The position numbers were made by a program, and so were the translations under genes. The notes below the pieces were generated by a model that was not told where the DNA came from, made no database searches, and saw only the letters and a list, made by a program, of their open reading frames with translations. A stretch of DNA of 64,000 bases from Liolophura sinensis (taxonomy: Eukaryota; Mollusca; Polyplacophora; Chitonida; Chitonidae), in the NCBI RefSeq assembly GCF_032854445.1, contig NC_088295.1, forward strand, positions 29,382,470 through 29,446,469, in the 5' to 3' direction. This document shows, one piece after another, positions 1-13,400 of this stretch. Numbering within the stretch: the stretch's first letter is position 1; each line of letters begins with the position of its first letter.

Positions 1-52
1 CGGTCAGTATTTGGATGGGTGACCGCCTGGGAACACCGAGTGATGTACGCTG
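1..52 (+). rRNA. 3' half of a 5S rRNA-like sequence (partial, diverged)
   Basis: The opening bases match the 3' half of animal 5S rRNA, including the TTGGATGGGTGACCGCCTGG core that overlaps the internal promoter C-box. The end deviates from a standard 5S terminus and there is no T-run terminator; a tRNA-derived SINE follows within about 10 bases. The 5' half would lie outside the window. It could be a 5S pseudogene or the head of a 5S-derived composite SINE. A functional 5S gene is less likely because of the diverged end and missing terminator. Confidence 0.6.
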
Positions 53-59
53 TTGTCAT

Positions 60-333
60 TAGGGGCCTCCGTGGCTCAGTTGGTTAGCGCGCTAGCGCAG
101 CACTATGTCCCAGGAACCTCTCACCAATGCGGTCGCTGTGAGTTCAAGTACAGCTCATGCTGGCTTCCTCTCCGGCCGTACATGGGGAAGGTCTTTCAGC
201 AACCTACGGATGGTCGTGGGTTTCCCTCGGGCTTTGCCCGGTTTCCTCCCACCATAATGCTGGCCACCGTCCTATAAGTGAAATTTTCTTGAGTACGGAA
301 TAAAAAAAACCAATCAAATAAATAAATAAATTC
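60..333 (+). mobile_element. tRNA-derived SINE, near full length (family 1)
   Basis: The head GGGGCCTCCGTGGCTCAGTTG carries a good pol III A-box, followed by a weaker B-box (GAGTTCAAGTAC). The body includes GTTTCCTCCCACCATAATGC and the element ends in an AAATAAATAAAT tail. The same sequence recurs in both orientations through the window (19.4, 25.1, 33.5, 51.2, 52.2, 55.2, 55.5 and 59.2 kb), which defines it as a dispersed family. This is the most complete plus-strand copy. The short open frame inside it (53-277) is SINE-derived and not a gene. Confidence 0.85.
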
Positions 334-472
334 CCCCTGTCGCGTTTGCCTGAGTGGGTATATTCTTCTGCTTGTCTAGAGCAATGGATTATTAAATCTC
401 TTGATTCAAAGGAGAAACTATAAGTATCATGCGGTGTAATGCTTTTTTAAGTCCGAATCTTTGTTCTTACAG

Positions 473-3400
473 ACGGTTCGGGACGGGATGCTTATTGCGT
501 GGTCAATGGACAGACCTATGTTAGAGGTCAACAGTTTTCCTTCAACCAGGACTGTTACAGATTTAACTGTATGTGTAACAGTGACGGAAGCTGGAACTGT
601 CCAGCAGAGGATACCGAGGATATATGTTCCGGGCGAGACGGAAACACACGAACGGAAACCAGGAGAGAGGAATCTCGAACAACGCGGATCGAAAGTGGCA
701 CTTACAGGCGACGAACGGCTGCAGGTTGATAAGAAATTTTTTTATTTATTTCTCTTTGTTTAAACGGCATGCTCAAAACATTTCACTTATTGTCAAGGTT
801 TGTTTCTGAGATAAACTGAAGTGCTATCGGCCTTCGACAGGTAAATATGACTATCATATTAAATAAAACCTGTAGCAGATCCAGCATGCTGGATTCGAAC
901 TTGAAACCCTATAGGGCTGTGGCAGAACAACTGTATAGGGAGCAGAAGGCTGGAGTAGAATATGCTAACGATAATGAGGGCTCCTATGGCATATTCATTT
1001 GAAATATTCGGCTAATTATTTTATTAGAAAGAACAGATTTGAATCAATAACATATTAAATTTATATTTGTATGATAAGATGTTAGGGTTGTGTACAGTCC
1101 CTGGTGCATCATTATCTCCTTATTTGTAAGCTTTGCTACACAGTCAAATATACACTTCACCTATTTTATACTTCGCGATGTCGTTAAATGTCACTTCGTT
1201 TTATGTATATCTTTCTTGCAAAGGGAATAAAATTCAGTAATAAGTAACAGGTTTGTGACATTGATGTGCAAATGTGTATTTTATCTCAGTTTCTATTTGA
1301 CAACTTTATAACGCTTTACTTCCAGATGGGTCAGGGGTTTCTGGTTACTGCGTTGTTAATGGACGAAACTTCGTGCGAGGTCGGAGTTTTTCCTTTGACC
1401 AAGAATGTTACAGATTTAACTGCATGTGTAACGATGACGGAAGCTGGAACTGTCCAGCAGCGAATACCGAGGATATCTGTTCCGGACGAGACGGGAATTC
1501 ACGAACTGAAAGTAGTAGAACGGAAACTCGAACAACGCGGATCGAAAGTGGCACTTACAGGCGACGAACGGCTGCAGGTTGATTCGAAGTTATATGATTT
1601 ATTTATTAATTCATATTGGGCTCAAGAATATTTCACTTACAAGGCAGCGTTATTATTTGGAGAACAATAAATGCCCGGCATATACACCCACTCGCCACCT
1701 TGGATAGGTATATATCTGATAATCGTTCTGCCTTAAGACTGCAACCGAATCATCATGTTGGGTTCGAGTCTGCGACTTCATTGGTTAGGGGCAGATCGGC
1801 TGCGTGGAGAGGTGGAGCGGAGGCACTTAAACACTTCTAGCAATTCTGTGAAATATTAATTTGTGAACAGGTAAAATGGAAGAGACAATATCCAGATAAA
1901 AACTCTTAGAGGCTTGAGGGAATGACATCATATTTTAAGTCCTGTCAATTGGGTCGTCTACTATCCCGTGTAAATATTGAAATAAATGATGTGATATTTT
2001 ATTTAAAACTTGGACTTGCGCATACCCTATTTTCATATGATGTTTTCGTTCTAATCCATGTTGTACCCTCTACCACACTCTTCATATTTTACACAGATCT
2101 TTGTTATCTCCGTAAATTTCAATTCAGTTTTGTATTTTCTTGCAATTAAATGTAAAGGAACACGTTTTGTGATATCTTCACACTTGTACATGTATCCACG
2201 TTCTGTTGGGACAAATGTTCAATTCTTTCTTTCCAGATGATTCCGGAGTTTCTGGTTACTGCGTTGTTAATGGACGAAACTTCGTGCGAGGACGGAGTTT
2301 TTCCTTTGACCAGGAATGTTACAGATTTAACTGTATGTGTAACGATGACGGAAGCTGGAACTGTCCAGCAGCGAATACCGAGGATATATGTTCCGGACGA
2401 GACGGGAACTCACGAACTGAAACCAGGAGAACGGAAACCAGGACAACGCGGATTGAGAGTGGCACGTACAGAAGACGAACAGTCCCAGGTCTGCTGTGTT
2501 TGTGACTGGAGTTAAGAATATTATCCCCAATCGTGAGAAGAACATTGTTTTCAATGTTATGCAAATCCATGAAGCATGAAACAATGTATGATAAGGAATG
2601 TTTTTAAATTCTACCAATTTACATCATAATGACTACAGGCGCTAAACCATTTTTGCTTATTTTGGCGATGAATTGTTAAATCAGCGGTAATCATTTTTGC
2701 AAAGTGAGCGTAAATTAAAAGCAAAGTATTTTATGACAAAATAGTTGTATTAAATGTCAACACCTGTTCATATGTACGTATTATTTTGCATATGGAACTG
2801 TGAAAAAAGCTAACTGAATACTCTGGTCTCTGTAAACCACAATCTTCTATATAGGCCCTCGCGTGTTTGTTGAAACATATTTGTATTTTCGAATTCCAAA
2901 ATTTTGCCCATAAGATATGATTTCATTTACCTGAAATTATGTACCGTATACATCCTGAGCGCGTAGTTGACGTTCAGATAGACAGTACGTAACTTTGAAT
3001 ACGTTATGTGTGATTTTGTTTGCATTTGTCCCAGTTGCAGCTTGATATACATGTATGTGTTATTTTGAATCATCCTTTTTCTCTAAATTATATTCACAGA
3101 TGGTTCCGGACGAGATGGTTATTGCGTGGTTAATGGAAAGAACTATGTTAGAGGTCGAAGATTTTCCTTCGATCAAGGTTGTTACAAATTTAACTGCATG
3201 TGTAACGATGACGGAAGCTGGAATTGTCCAGCAGAGGATACCGAGGATATATGTTCGGGGCGAGACAGAAACACACGAACGGAAACTCGAAGAACGGAAA
3301 CCCGTAGAACATCGAGGATCGAAAGTGGCACATACAGACGAAGAACTGCTCCAGGTGAAGTTATCGTTCTTTTCTGTGTTTTGAAACAACAAGCATTTTT

Positions 3401-4490
3401 TTCAGTAAGTATGATTCAGTCATAAATGGCAACCGCGGAGTTGTCTTCATTTAGTTCTACTTTTACGATAATAAAAATTTTTTATTTATATTGTCAATAT
3501 GCTGTTTCATATTTTGTCCGAAACTTTGCAATTACAGGCGGCTCGGGAAGGGAAGGTTATTGCACAGTGAAAGGTCAAACCTATGTGAGGGGTCGGAGAT
3601 TTTCCTTCGTCCAGGGCTGTTACAGATTTAACTGCATGTGTAACGATGACGGAAGTTGGAATTGTCCAGCAAAGGATTCTGAGGATATATGTTCCGGGCG
3701 AGACGGAAACACTCGAACGGAAAGCAGGAGAACGGAAACTCGACGAACAACTAGGATCGAAAGTGGCACATACAGAAGAAGAACTGCAGGTTAAGTGTAG
3801 ACTTGTATGTCTTGCATCTACTGCTAATTTTTTGGTTTTACAGCCAAGAAAGGTTTCATATCCAAATTCATGACGTGGGGCCATATCTCTGTATCTGCTA
3901 TCCCGGTATTGTCAACTCACACGTTGCACTGTGTGCTCTATGTGACACCTCCAAACACGTTCAAAGTCACCGCCGAACTCAAGCTGACCGGTTTCGTCTG
4001 TCCACCCTACGAGTCGGTCAAGTAAACAAAGCAAACGAGCTACGAGTCCTAAGTCATTGAATCAGTTACTTTTTAAATAGTTAAATCTATGGCAACGAGT
4101 CAAGTTCATTGATTGATGCCAGGAGGTAGAAAGTGGAGGTAACCACCATCTTTCGGCCGGCACACTGTATGACAAGCCTATAAAATGACAGAAAATGAAT
4201 GTGTTATAAATATTAACCACGTCTCAAAACGTGTACATTTTCAGACACTTATGGAAGGGCAGGGTTTTGCGTGGTCAAGGGACAGAACTATGCGCGAGGT
4301 CAGCGATTCTCTTTTGACCAAGACTGCTACAGGTTTAACTGTATATGTAACGATGACGGAAGTTGGAACTGTCCGGCGGATGACACGGATAATCTGTGTT
4401 CAGAACGGGACGGAAACACCCGGACGGAATCCCGTAGGACGGAATCCCGGAGAACAGAGAGGATTGAGAGAAGGCGCACAGGAACATCAG
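473..4490 (+). CDS. VWC gene block 1: exons A-F, near-identical modules with Arg/Thr/Glu tails
   Basis: Six single-module exons of 246-255 bases. Each encodes a six-cysteine module (core CNDDGSWNCPA in most) and then a 30-40 residue tail after CSGRDGN, rich in Arg, Thr, Glu and Ser, built on RTETR and RTRIESGTYRRR motifs. Exons B and C differ at only a few of about 170 bases in the module part, so duplication or conversion is recent. The tails are strongly basic, may be extended, and could bind polyanions (inference). Tail length varies by whole codons (D is 255, F is 246), as expected from slippage within RTE repeats. Introns are short (about 180-750 bases). Confidence 0.85.
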
Positions 4491-7400
4491 GTAATCTGAA
4501 AACTAGCTAAAGGATGAGAAAATTACTGGAGCAAATAATGTTTCGCATGGTTCTTCAAATGATACAATAGCCCAGCATAGCCCGCTGAATTGATCAAGGC
4601 ACACCTCAGCAGGGCATACAATGTTTCCCATCGTTCTTCAGGGGATGAACTAATCGAGCATTCAATATTTCTCGTATTTCCTAGTTCTCCAAGATGATGC
4701 AATATTTTCCACCTATTTTTTGTCGAGCATACAATGTTTCACATTGTTCTTTATGGAATTTTTTTGAGCATGCGATATTTCACATAGTTCTTAAGGGAAC
4801 AAATTAGTCTAGCATACAGTGTTTGCCATAATTCCATATGGCATATAGTTTAGTCGAGGATACAATATTTTCCATAGTTCTTTGTGGAATAAATTAGTCG
4901 ATTATACACTGTTTCTCGAGGGGAGGGGAGAGGAGGGGGGGGGGCTGGTGTACATTAGTCGAGTGTACAATCTTTCCCATGGGGAAGAAAGTAGTTGACC
5001 ATATTATGTTTTTCACAGTTTTTCAGTAGATAAATTACCCGAACATATGTTTGCAATGGTTCTTCGGTAGATAAATTACCCAAACATATGTTTGCAATAG
5101 TTCTTCGGTAGATAAATTACCTGAACATATGTTTGCAATGGTTCTTCGGTAGATAAATTACCCGAACATATGTTTGCAATAGTTCTTCGGTAGATAAATT
5201 ACCCGAACATATGTTTGCAATAGTTCTTCGGTAGATAAATTACCCAAACATATGTTTGCAATGGTTCTTCGGTAGATTAATTACCCGAACATATGTTTGC
5301 AATAGTTCTTCGGTAGATAAATTACCCGAACATATGTTTGCAATAGTTCTTCGGTAGATAAATTATCCAAACATATGTTTGCAATGGTTCTTCGGTAGAT
5401 AAATTACCCGAACATATGTTTGCAATAGTTCTTCGGTAGATAAATTACCCAAACATATGTTTGCAATGGTTCTTCGGTAGATAAATTACCCGAACATATG
5501 TTTGCAGCAGTTCTTTGGTAGATAAATTACCCAAACATATGTTTGCAATGGTTCTTCGGTAGATAAATTACCCGAACATATGTTTGCAATAGTTCTTCGG
5601 TAGATAAATTATGCGAACATACAGCCATTGCCATAATTCTTCGGTAGATGAATTACTCGAACATATAATGTTTGCCATTATATGGAACTTCCCTCCCATG
5701 GTTCTTAACTGGATAAATTACTCAAACATACAATGCTTGCCATGTTCTTTAGGGGTTGCCCATTTTCCATGGTATCGAAAACGTTATAAAAGGAAATAGA
5801 TGTTTTTCTTTCACTACTGATACTTTGGTATCGGGAAAAGAGCTTTAAGACAACATCAAGAGCATTTAAAGACAGCCAAATTTTTATTTACAACAAAATA
5901 AACTAAACAAGAATTAAAACAATATCTCTAGTGATAATAATAATTCACAGAAGAAAATTTTCTGTGAGCTTTTCTTCAGTGTCCTTGGTTTTATTCTACA
6001 ATCCTCAGTGGAAACCGACGTTGACGACATTTGCTTGGTGAGCGGGCAACCTTTTCCTAGGGGTCAACCATTCTCCTTCGACGACGGCTGCTATCGGTTC
6101 AGATGTATATGTCACTCGGACGGCAGTTGGAACTGCCCTGCCCAAGACACACAGAACCTCTGTGGTGGCACAGAAAGGATCAGTCGTAGTGGCAAAACGA
6201 CAGTGATCAGGTCTGGCAGAGTGGAGAGTGGAACAAATTATCGAAGAACCGGGGGTTCTGTTGGCACTGGAATCGCAGGTAAGCCTACCACAGATTAACA
6301 GAAATGTAACTTACGGAGTCGTATGAGAGTCGAATCCTGAAACAAAATTCTCGAATAAAAAAAAGACAACTGCATGGGGAAAAAGTTCAAGCAGAGTTTT
6401 TTTTATGTTGTGCGCATGAAAACATAAACCAACAAACATCCAAAATTTTATCGTATAAGAGATTTTCATTCGAGCTCTCGAATCTAATAGTCCGTTATCT
6501 CGTGCACACTGCATAATAACAATTAATGAGATTTGGCCATGCAAATGTACTTGGCCATGTAGCTCACTAAGATCTATTTCGTACATTATTTTTAAGTAAT
6601 GACCGAAATGGAAGTTTAAACGTAGTAACGGTAAAAATGTGACGCTTGACCTGTTTTGTGTCCATTCTGTTTGAAATATACCGAAGTAAATATTAGTTTA
6701 ACCCTGTTTAACTTATGAAGCATATAAATCATGATGCTGTCTATCTTTTACCTAGTGGGCACGGACGCCGAGGATATCTGTTTGGTAAATGGTCAGTCCT
6801 ACCCCCGGGGAAGGGCTTTCTCCTTCGAAGAAGGCTGCTACAGATTCCGCTGTGAGTGCTATCAGGACGGAAGATGGAACTGTCCAGCGGAAAACACTGA
6901 GAATTTGTGTGGAGGCACAGAGAGAGTGAGCCGGTCAGGTCAGACTATCGTGACGAGACGCAGGATCGAGTCCGGAAGGTCATTGGTCACAGGGATCGAT
7001 GGTCAAGGTATCCTTTTTTATTTATTTGGTTTATTTGATACAAATTCTACGTAATAAAGTGATTCTTTAGGTAAACCGCGTACAGTTCCGTAGCGGGGTG
7101 TGTGTGTGTGTGGTGATGGAGGTGGTGGTGGGGGGGGGGGGGGGGAGGAATTGTCTGGAGTATACAAAGACAAGAAATAGAGAAACCCAACGTGCATGAA
7201 AGCTAATGCAACTAGATTCCAAGAGTGCAGTTTATGCGCAGGATGTGAAGTCGCAAGATGCGAACGAGCTTTAAACAGGCCTAAGAACACAACACCACTA
7301 TCTAGACTTAGACACATGTACCTTCACATGTACCTCAATAAACACCTATGTTATGTTGGGATTTGTTTGCATGCTTCAAACTTTCTTTGTTTTGAACGTG

Positions 7401-10400
7401 GATTATGGTCTTACCATCTTTGATTGTTGTCTGTATACTGTTTGTACTATCCGTACTGATAATTATATACCTTCGTATTTTCTGGTAGATATCGACAGTG
7501 TTAATATTTGCCTGGTGAGTGGTAAGTCCTACCCTCGAGGACGCAGCTTTACTTTCGAGCAAGCCTGCTATCGTTTCAACTGTGTGTGTAACGAAGATGG
7601 CAGCTGGGAATGCCCAGCCGAACGCACTGTAAACCTTTGCGGTGGAACCGACAAGGTGAGCCGATCAGGGAAGACAGTTGTATCACGGACCAGACTGGAA
7701 ACTGGCACTGGTTACACTAGGACAGGAGGTTCTGTGGACACACGTGAACCATTGTCGCAGTTTTGTCAGGTTAACAACAAGCAGTACCCCACCAGTCAAT
7801 CTTTCACCTTTGACGAAGGCTGCTACCGGTTCCGGTGTATGTGCAATGAGGATGGTAGTTGGAACTGTCCGGCGTCCGTGACAGAGAACCTGTGTGGTCG
7901 TGAGGAGAGAGTCAGCCGAAGTGGTCATACCAGAGTCAGCTCGACGAGAGTTCGCAGTTCTTACAACCGGAAAACCGGAAGTAGCAGTACTAGTGAGTAG
8001 TTGTTGGAATTATGGGACGATGTCGATCTTTGTTTTACTCTGAGTGATATCATTAATAGAAAAGAAAATGGTGCTTTATAAGTTAAAACAAACACCTAAC
8101 ATGAAAGCATGAATTTGCAAATATTGATTATTATTATTGATTATTATTATAATGGTTTCTCTACAGTAAGTGTCGTATTAAATTTTAACTTGAACTCAGT
8201 CGGCGTCAATGACTGTGTTATTTTTGACATTTGTGAAGAATAAAGTGAACATGAAGTGAGCAACTAAAGCTGAATTAATTAATAAAGTAGTATTCCAGAA
8301 GTGTTCTCAAAAATTTTTTAAAATATACACCACTTATCAACAAAATAAATAGCAAACAGTCGTCAGTCCCTAGCCGCTCATTTTGTGACGCCATTTTGTC
8401 ATGTTATAGCTATCTAGAGTAATGTCACAAAACCTCCGGTACCATCGATAATAAGCGATGTGAAAATACAAACAAAACCGTCTGATTTCCCAGCCAAAGA
8501 GTTGGCCTATCAGCTCTGTTCCATGTTCAAGGGGCTGATGTTTCTTTTAGTTTGGCGCTCGGTCAGTGCTATGTTCGAGGACACAAGCGTTGTTTTTTGG
8601 CTGTCCTGCTCCTCCTCTTCCTGCAAGGATGTAAGCATTTGGCCTAGCTGGAGGTACCGACTTTAAGGAATTTACCGAACATAGCAAGACCTTCCGATTG
8701 ATGACAGACCCTCAGATTTTGGGAAGATATTTTCGTAACAAATCTGACTTTGCTAAGGAAAATTAATGCAATATTTTTCTTCAAACAATGACTCTCCCGA
8801 GACGTTTTTCTTGCTAGCTCACCCTGACAAGTTACTGCAGTATCCTGTCCAACTTCTACACATGATGAGACACACAGCCGTTCTCAGTTCCCTGTTCATA
8901 AATGTGTGGTTCAAAATTCATCAGCTGAACATCTAAACTAACCGCAAGATCCAATTTACTGCATCGATATCTGTTTATTCACTATAAGAAACCACACTGA
9001 CAATCGAGAGCCAATAGTTTTTTTTATTCGCTTGACGCTTTCATCGGTAGTGATTCATCAAGTTCATGGGGGCGTCTACAACATGGCTACTCGTAGTGAA
9101 TTGTTTGTCAGTGCCATATCCCCATTGCTGAACTTCATCTTCTCGGCTTCCAAAACTTTATAGAATTTTTTACATACTTTCTGTGATAACTGTGTCCTAT
9201 ATCATTTTTTCTGTGTATGTATATATAGTCGCAGACTTTATGTTCACTTTCAAATTTTGAATAATGGAGCATTTTAATTCATAATACGTGCTCCACTCAT
9301 TACTTGACGCAACTTTTTTGATATTGAGATTTGACCAATTAGCATTCTGATCAAAGACTTATCGCATAATTAAAACTAACAAGGTCATATAATTTTCCAT
9401 GTAGGTACTACTGGCAGAGGTATATCTTGTCAGGTCGATGGACAAACTTTCCCTATAGGTCAGCCTTTCAGCTTTGATGAGGGCTGTTATAGGTTTAGAT
9501 GTATTTGTAATATCGACGGCAGCTGGGTGTGTCCAGCCGAGCAGACGGAGAACCTTTGTGGACGAACGGATGATCGCATTAGTCGCTCCGGAACATACTC
9601 TTACTCTCGCACGGAGTCCAGGAGAACGATAGGAACCAACACAGGTTAGCCAGCTCACCTTCTTTCAACTCTAAACACATAGATGTGTGTGGTTTGTATG
9701 GTTATAAGGACAAATTATCACAAAAACATGGACAAGTATTTCGAATCTTTGCCGGAATAAGAGGAAGTCACTTTTCCCTGGCAAAACACTGGCAAGAAGC
9801 CCAGTATTGCTATTACATCGAAAAAATGACTTTTACAAAAGATAAGTTAGAATTTAACACGCGGGCGAGGTAAATCGTTTATTCACGATGTCATTTAGGC
9901 ATACTTCAAAGTGATCCCTCGTCACCATTTTCCAAAATTATGCCCAGTATGGCGATAAACCAGAAATATTCATTCAGTGTGAGCCATGGGCGATTGCTGA
10001 CTTTTAACTATTCATTAGCAGTAGCCTAATTTATTTGGTAATGCTAACGTTTAGATTTCCGGCTTGTTTTGACCGTCTTTTGTAGACAACTCTGGATCGC
10101 CTGGCTATTGTCTAGTGGCCAATACAGAGTACCCACTGAACCGTCCGTTCAGCTTTGATGAGGGCTGTTACAGATTCCAATGCTTCTGCAGTAAAAGCGG
10201 AGCTTGGGACTGTCCATCCATTGCCACCACGAACATCTGTGGCGGACCTGAACGCATTGGCAAATCTGGCGTAACTCGAATTGCTAGTAAACGAGGGACT
10301 TCTATCCACAGAACTGGATCTGCCGGTAGAGTTCATGTTCATTTCTTGTTCATGCAGCTCTAATGCAGCCGCATATGTTTCGTGCCGGCTATATGTTGCT

Positions 10401-13400
10401 TTTTCATAAATCAGCTTGATGCCGCAATTCGGTGTGTTCATGTCGCTCTGGGCACAGGTACTGTTATTTTGGCTGTGCTGCTTTTTGTAACTTGCCTCAT
10501 TGTGCTCGATGTTACAATCCGACATGATCATGTGACCGTGGGAACAACTGTCCTGTTGGCTATGCTGTTTTTTGTAACTCTTCACGTTGTGTTGGATGTT
10601 ACAGTTTGACCTGATCATGTGACTATGAGCTCAACTGTCCTGTTTTGCTGTGCTGCTTTTTGTAACACACTTCGTTGTGTTTGATGTTGCAATCCGACCT
10701 GTTCATGAGACTATGAGAACAACTGTCCTGTTTGCTGTGCTGCTTTTTGTAACGCACTTCGTTGTTCTCGACGTCACAATTTGACCTGATCATGTGACTA
10801 TGAGAACGAATGCTCTGTTTGCTAAGCTGCTTTTTGTAACACACCTCGTTGTGTTCGCTGTTACAATATGACTTGTTCATGTGACCATGAGAACAAATGT
10901 TGTGTTTGCTATGTTGTTTTTGTAACACGTTCGTTGTGTTCGACGTTACAATTTGACCTGATCATGTGACAATGAGATGAACTGCTCTGTTGGCTATGTT
11001 TTTACAACTCATCTCCTTGGGTTCGATGTTATAATCTGACAATTTCATGTGACTATGAGAGCAAGTGTTTTGCTGGATCTGCTGCTTGGGTTCGATGTTA
11101 CAATCCGGTCTGTTCATGCAGCTTTGGACACAAGTGTTTAGATGGCTATACTGCTTTTTCTGACTCACCTCGAAGTGTTCGATGTTACAATTCGACCTGA
11201 GCATGTTAGCATGTGGATATGTTTTTATAACATAAAACCCCTATTTATGTTGCAACAGGTGTTAGTACCATGATCATATAGCTTTATGCAAGTCCAAGTC
11301 TTTTTTCGGGTGTACTGTTCTTTTTTTTGTAAATTTCATTGTCTTGCATTTCTAATCTTGTCCGTGTAGCTCAAAGCGCGTGTCTTCCTCTGACTTTGCT
11401 TCGTTTTATAAATCAGCAGATTGTGTTGAGTATGTATAGCGCAAGTCTAGTCATGAAACGGTATCTACTCTGAAGGCAAAGTAAGGCTACGGAAGTGACG
11501 CCCAATCCGGCGATTCGTGAGGATAAGGTAGACATCGGTGCGTAGGCTATATTAAATCTTAGTCAGTGGTAGCTGATTTGTGATTTGTATATTTGGGATG
11601 AGGGATTTGGTAAGGGAAATGGTGTGTGAGTGAAATGCCGTCGAATGTGACTTCTCTTTTTTGAAAGAATAAAAATGACAATATCGTTCAGGTTTTCGCT
11701 TTATGCCTAGCTTGGTTTGCTTTCGAAGTTGTTACATTTTCGAAAGGCCATCGGTCCAGAAAAAATTAAAGATTGCTGTGCTTGTTCACATATGAAGATC
11801 CAAGATTGGCTAGAAGGACAACGTTGTGCATAAGACTACGAATAATTTTAAATAGGTCAGCGAACAGAGAGAATGCCCAAACTTTTATCACCTGTTAATG
11901 TATTGCTAAAATTTACAAAAAGTATTCCCACTTTAGGTACTCAGACACAAGTCATCAAATTTGCTTATAATCGTAACAAAATGTATGAGCCTGGCACTAA
12001 CACCAATCATGTGAATAAATAATTAAATCAATAAATAAATTTGTTCTGTACAGTAAAAAATTGGTACATGATGTAGGTTATTGCCGCACTTTTTCATTGT
12101 CTAGTATCTTGGCCTTTCTATGTAAACAAAAAAGAATTTTTCTCATTATTCCATAAGGTGTCATCGGGACTGAGGGCACTTTGGAGGGGGCACAGTTTTG
12201 CCTGGTTGACAACAAGGAATACGCCTTAAATCAACCCTTCAGCTTCGATCAGGATTGCTTCCGGTTCAAGTGTTTCTGTAGTGGGGACGGAAGCTGGAAC
12301 TGCCCTGCCGATGACTCTCAAAATCTATGTGGGAGAACAGACAAAAGGGGACGAGCTGGAAAAACTTATTACAGAAGAACCACTAGCTCAAAGCGCGGGG
12401 GTAGGTGTAGAAACAGATTCTAACATGGATTCATTGCATGAGGATCGATTTCATTTCCCATGTTTGTTTGAGTGGAAAGGTCATTAACTATTGAGAATCA
12501 TGAGTAACCACTGAGAATCATGAGTAACTGTTGAGCATCATGATTAACTGTTGAGCATGAAGATTAACTGTTGAGCATCATGAGTAACTGTTGAGCATCA
12601 TGATTAACTGTTGAGCATCATGAGTAACTGTCAAGCATCATGAGTAACTTTTGAGCATCATGAGTAACTGTTGAGCATCATGAGTAACTACTGAGCATCA
12701 TGAGTAATTACTGAGCATCATGAGTAACTATTGAGATTCATGAGTAACTGTTGAGCATCATAAGCTCAGTTCTACAATGCCAGTTAGACGAGCTCAACTG
12801 GGATATGTAAAGATCTATAACAAAACTCAGTTCTACAACGCCTGTTAATGTTAGGCGTACCGGAACCCCTCCCTTAAGAAACAGTCCAGAATTCCTTGAG
12901 TGCTAATGCAATTTCTTTTTTATGTACGAAAGAACTTGTCTCTTATTATTAGTCCAGTACAATCCATAAAAGAGAAAGAAACAAATGGATACATTTTTTC
13001 CCCACATTTCAGGGGCCGCGTACTGTCAGGTGGCTGGCCAGTATTACCGGCTCAACACGAGATTCTCCTACCAAACAGGCTGTACCAAATTTAACTGTGT
13101 GTGTAATTGGGATGGGTCATTTGATTGTCCCGCCACCCAGACCGAGGATCTGTGCAGAGACAAGCAGCCAGGTAACGTAAATAAGATATGGCAAAGAGCA
13201 ATGTATGTATGACTCACATGGAATAAGTGATTTGAGGAGTGAAGTAGTGATGACATCGAAACGATTACAGCAGATAAGCTAGGGCATTGAATAAACAAGG
13301 ATGTGGAATAAGTGGGGCATTGAATCATCGAGGGCACTGAATAAGTGAGGGCAATGAATCAGTGAGGGCACTGAATAAGTTAGGGCATTGAATCAGTAAG

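Noticed and set aside
53-277. 74-residue open frame at the left end
   Set aside because: It lies wholly inside a SINE copy.
1735-1830. Possible tRNA-like element (GGGTTCGAGTC B-box-like word) after exon B
   Set aside because: The A-box and element ends could not be found; a single B-box-like word is weak evidence.
5015-5660. Regular 41-bp repeats as a CRISPR array
   Set aside because: The units are contiguous with no unique spacers, and the context is an animal intron.
10112-11204. Minus-strand frames with KKQHS and CNIEHNE repeats
   Set aside because: They translate the ~88-bp minisatellite and the antisense of exon K; no domain or consistent frame.
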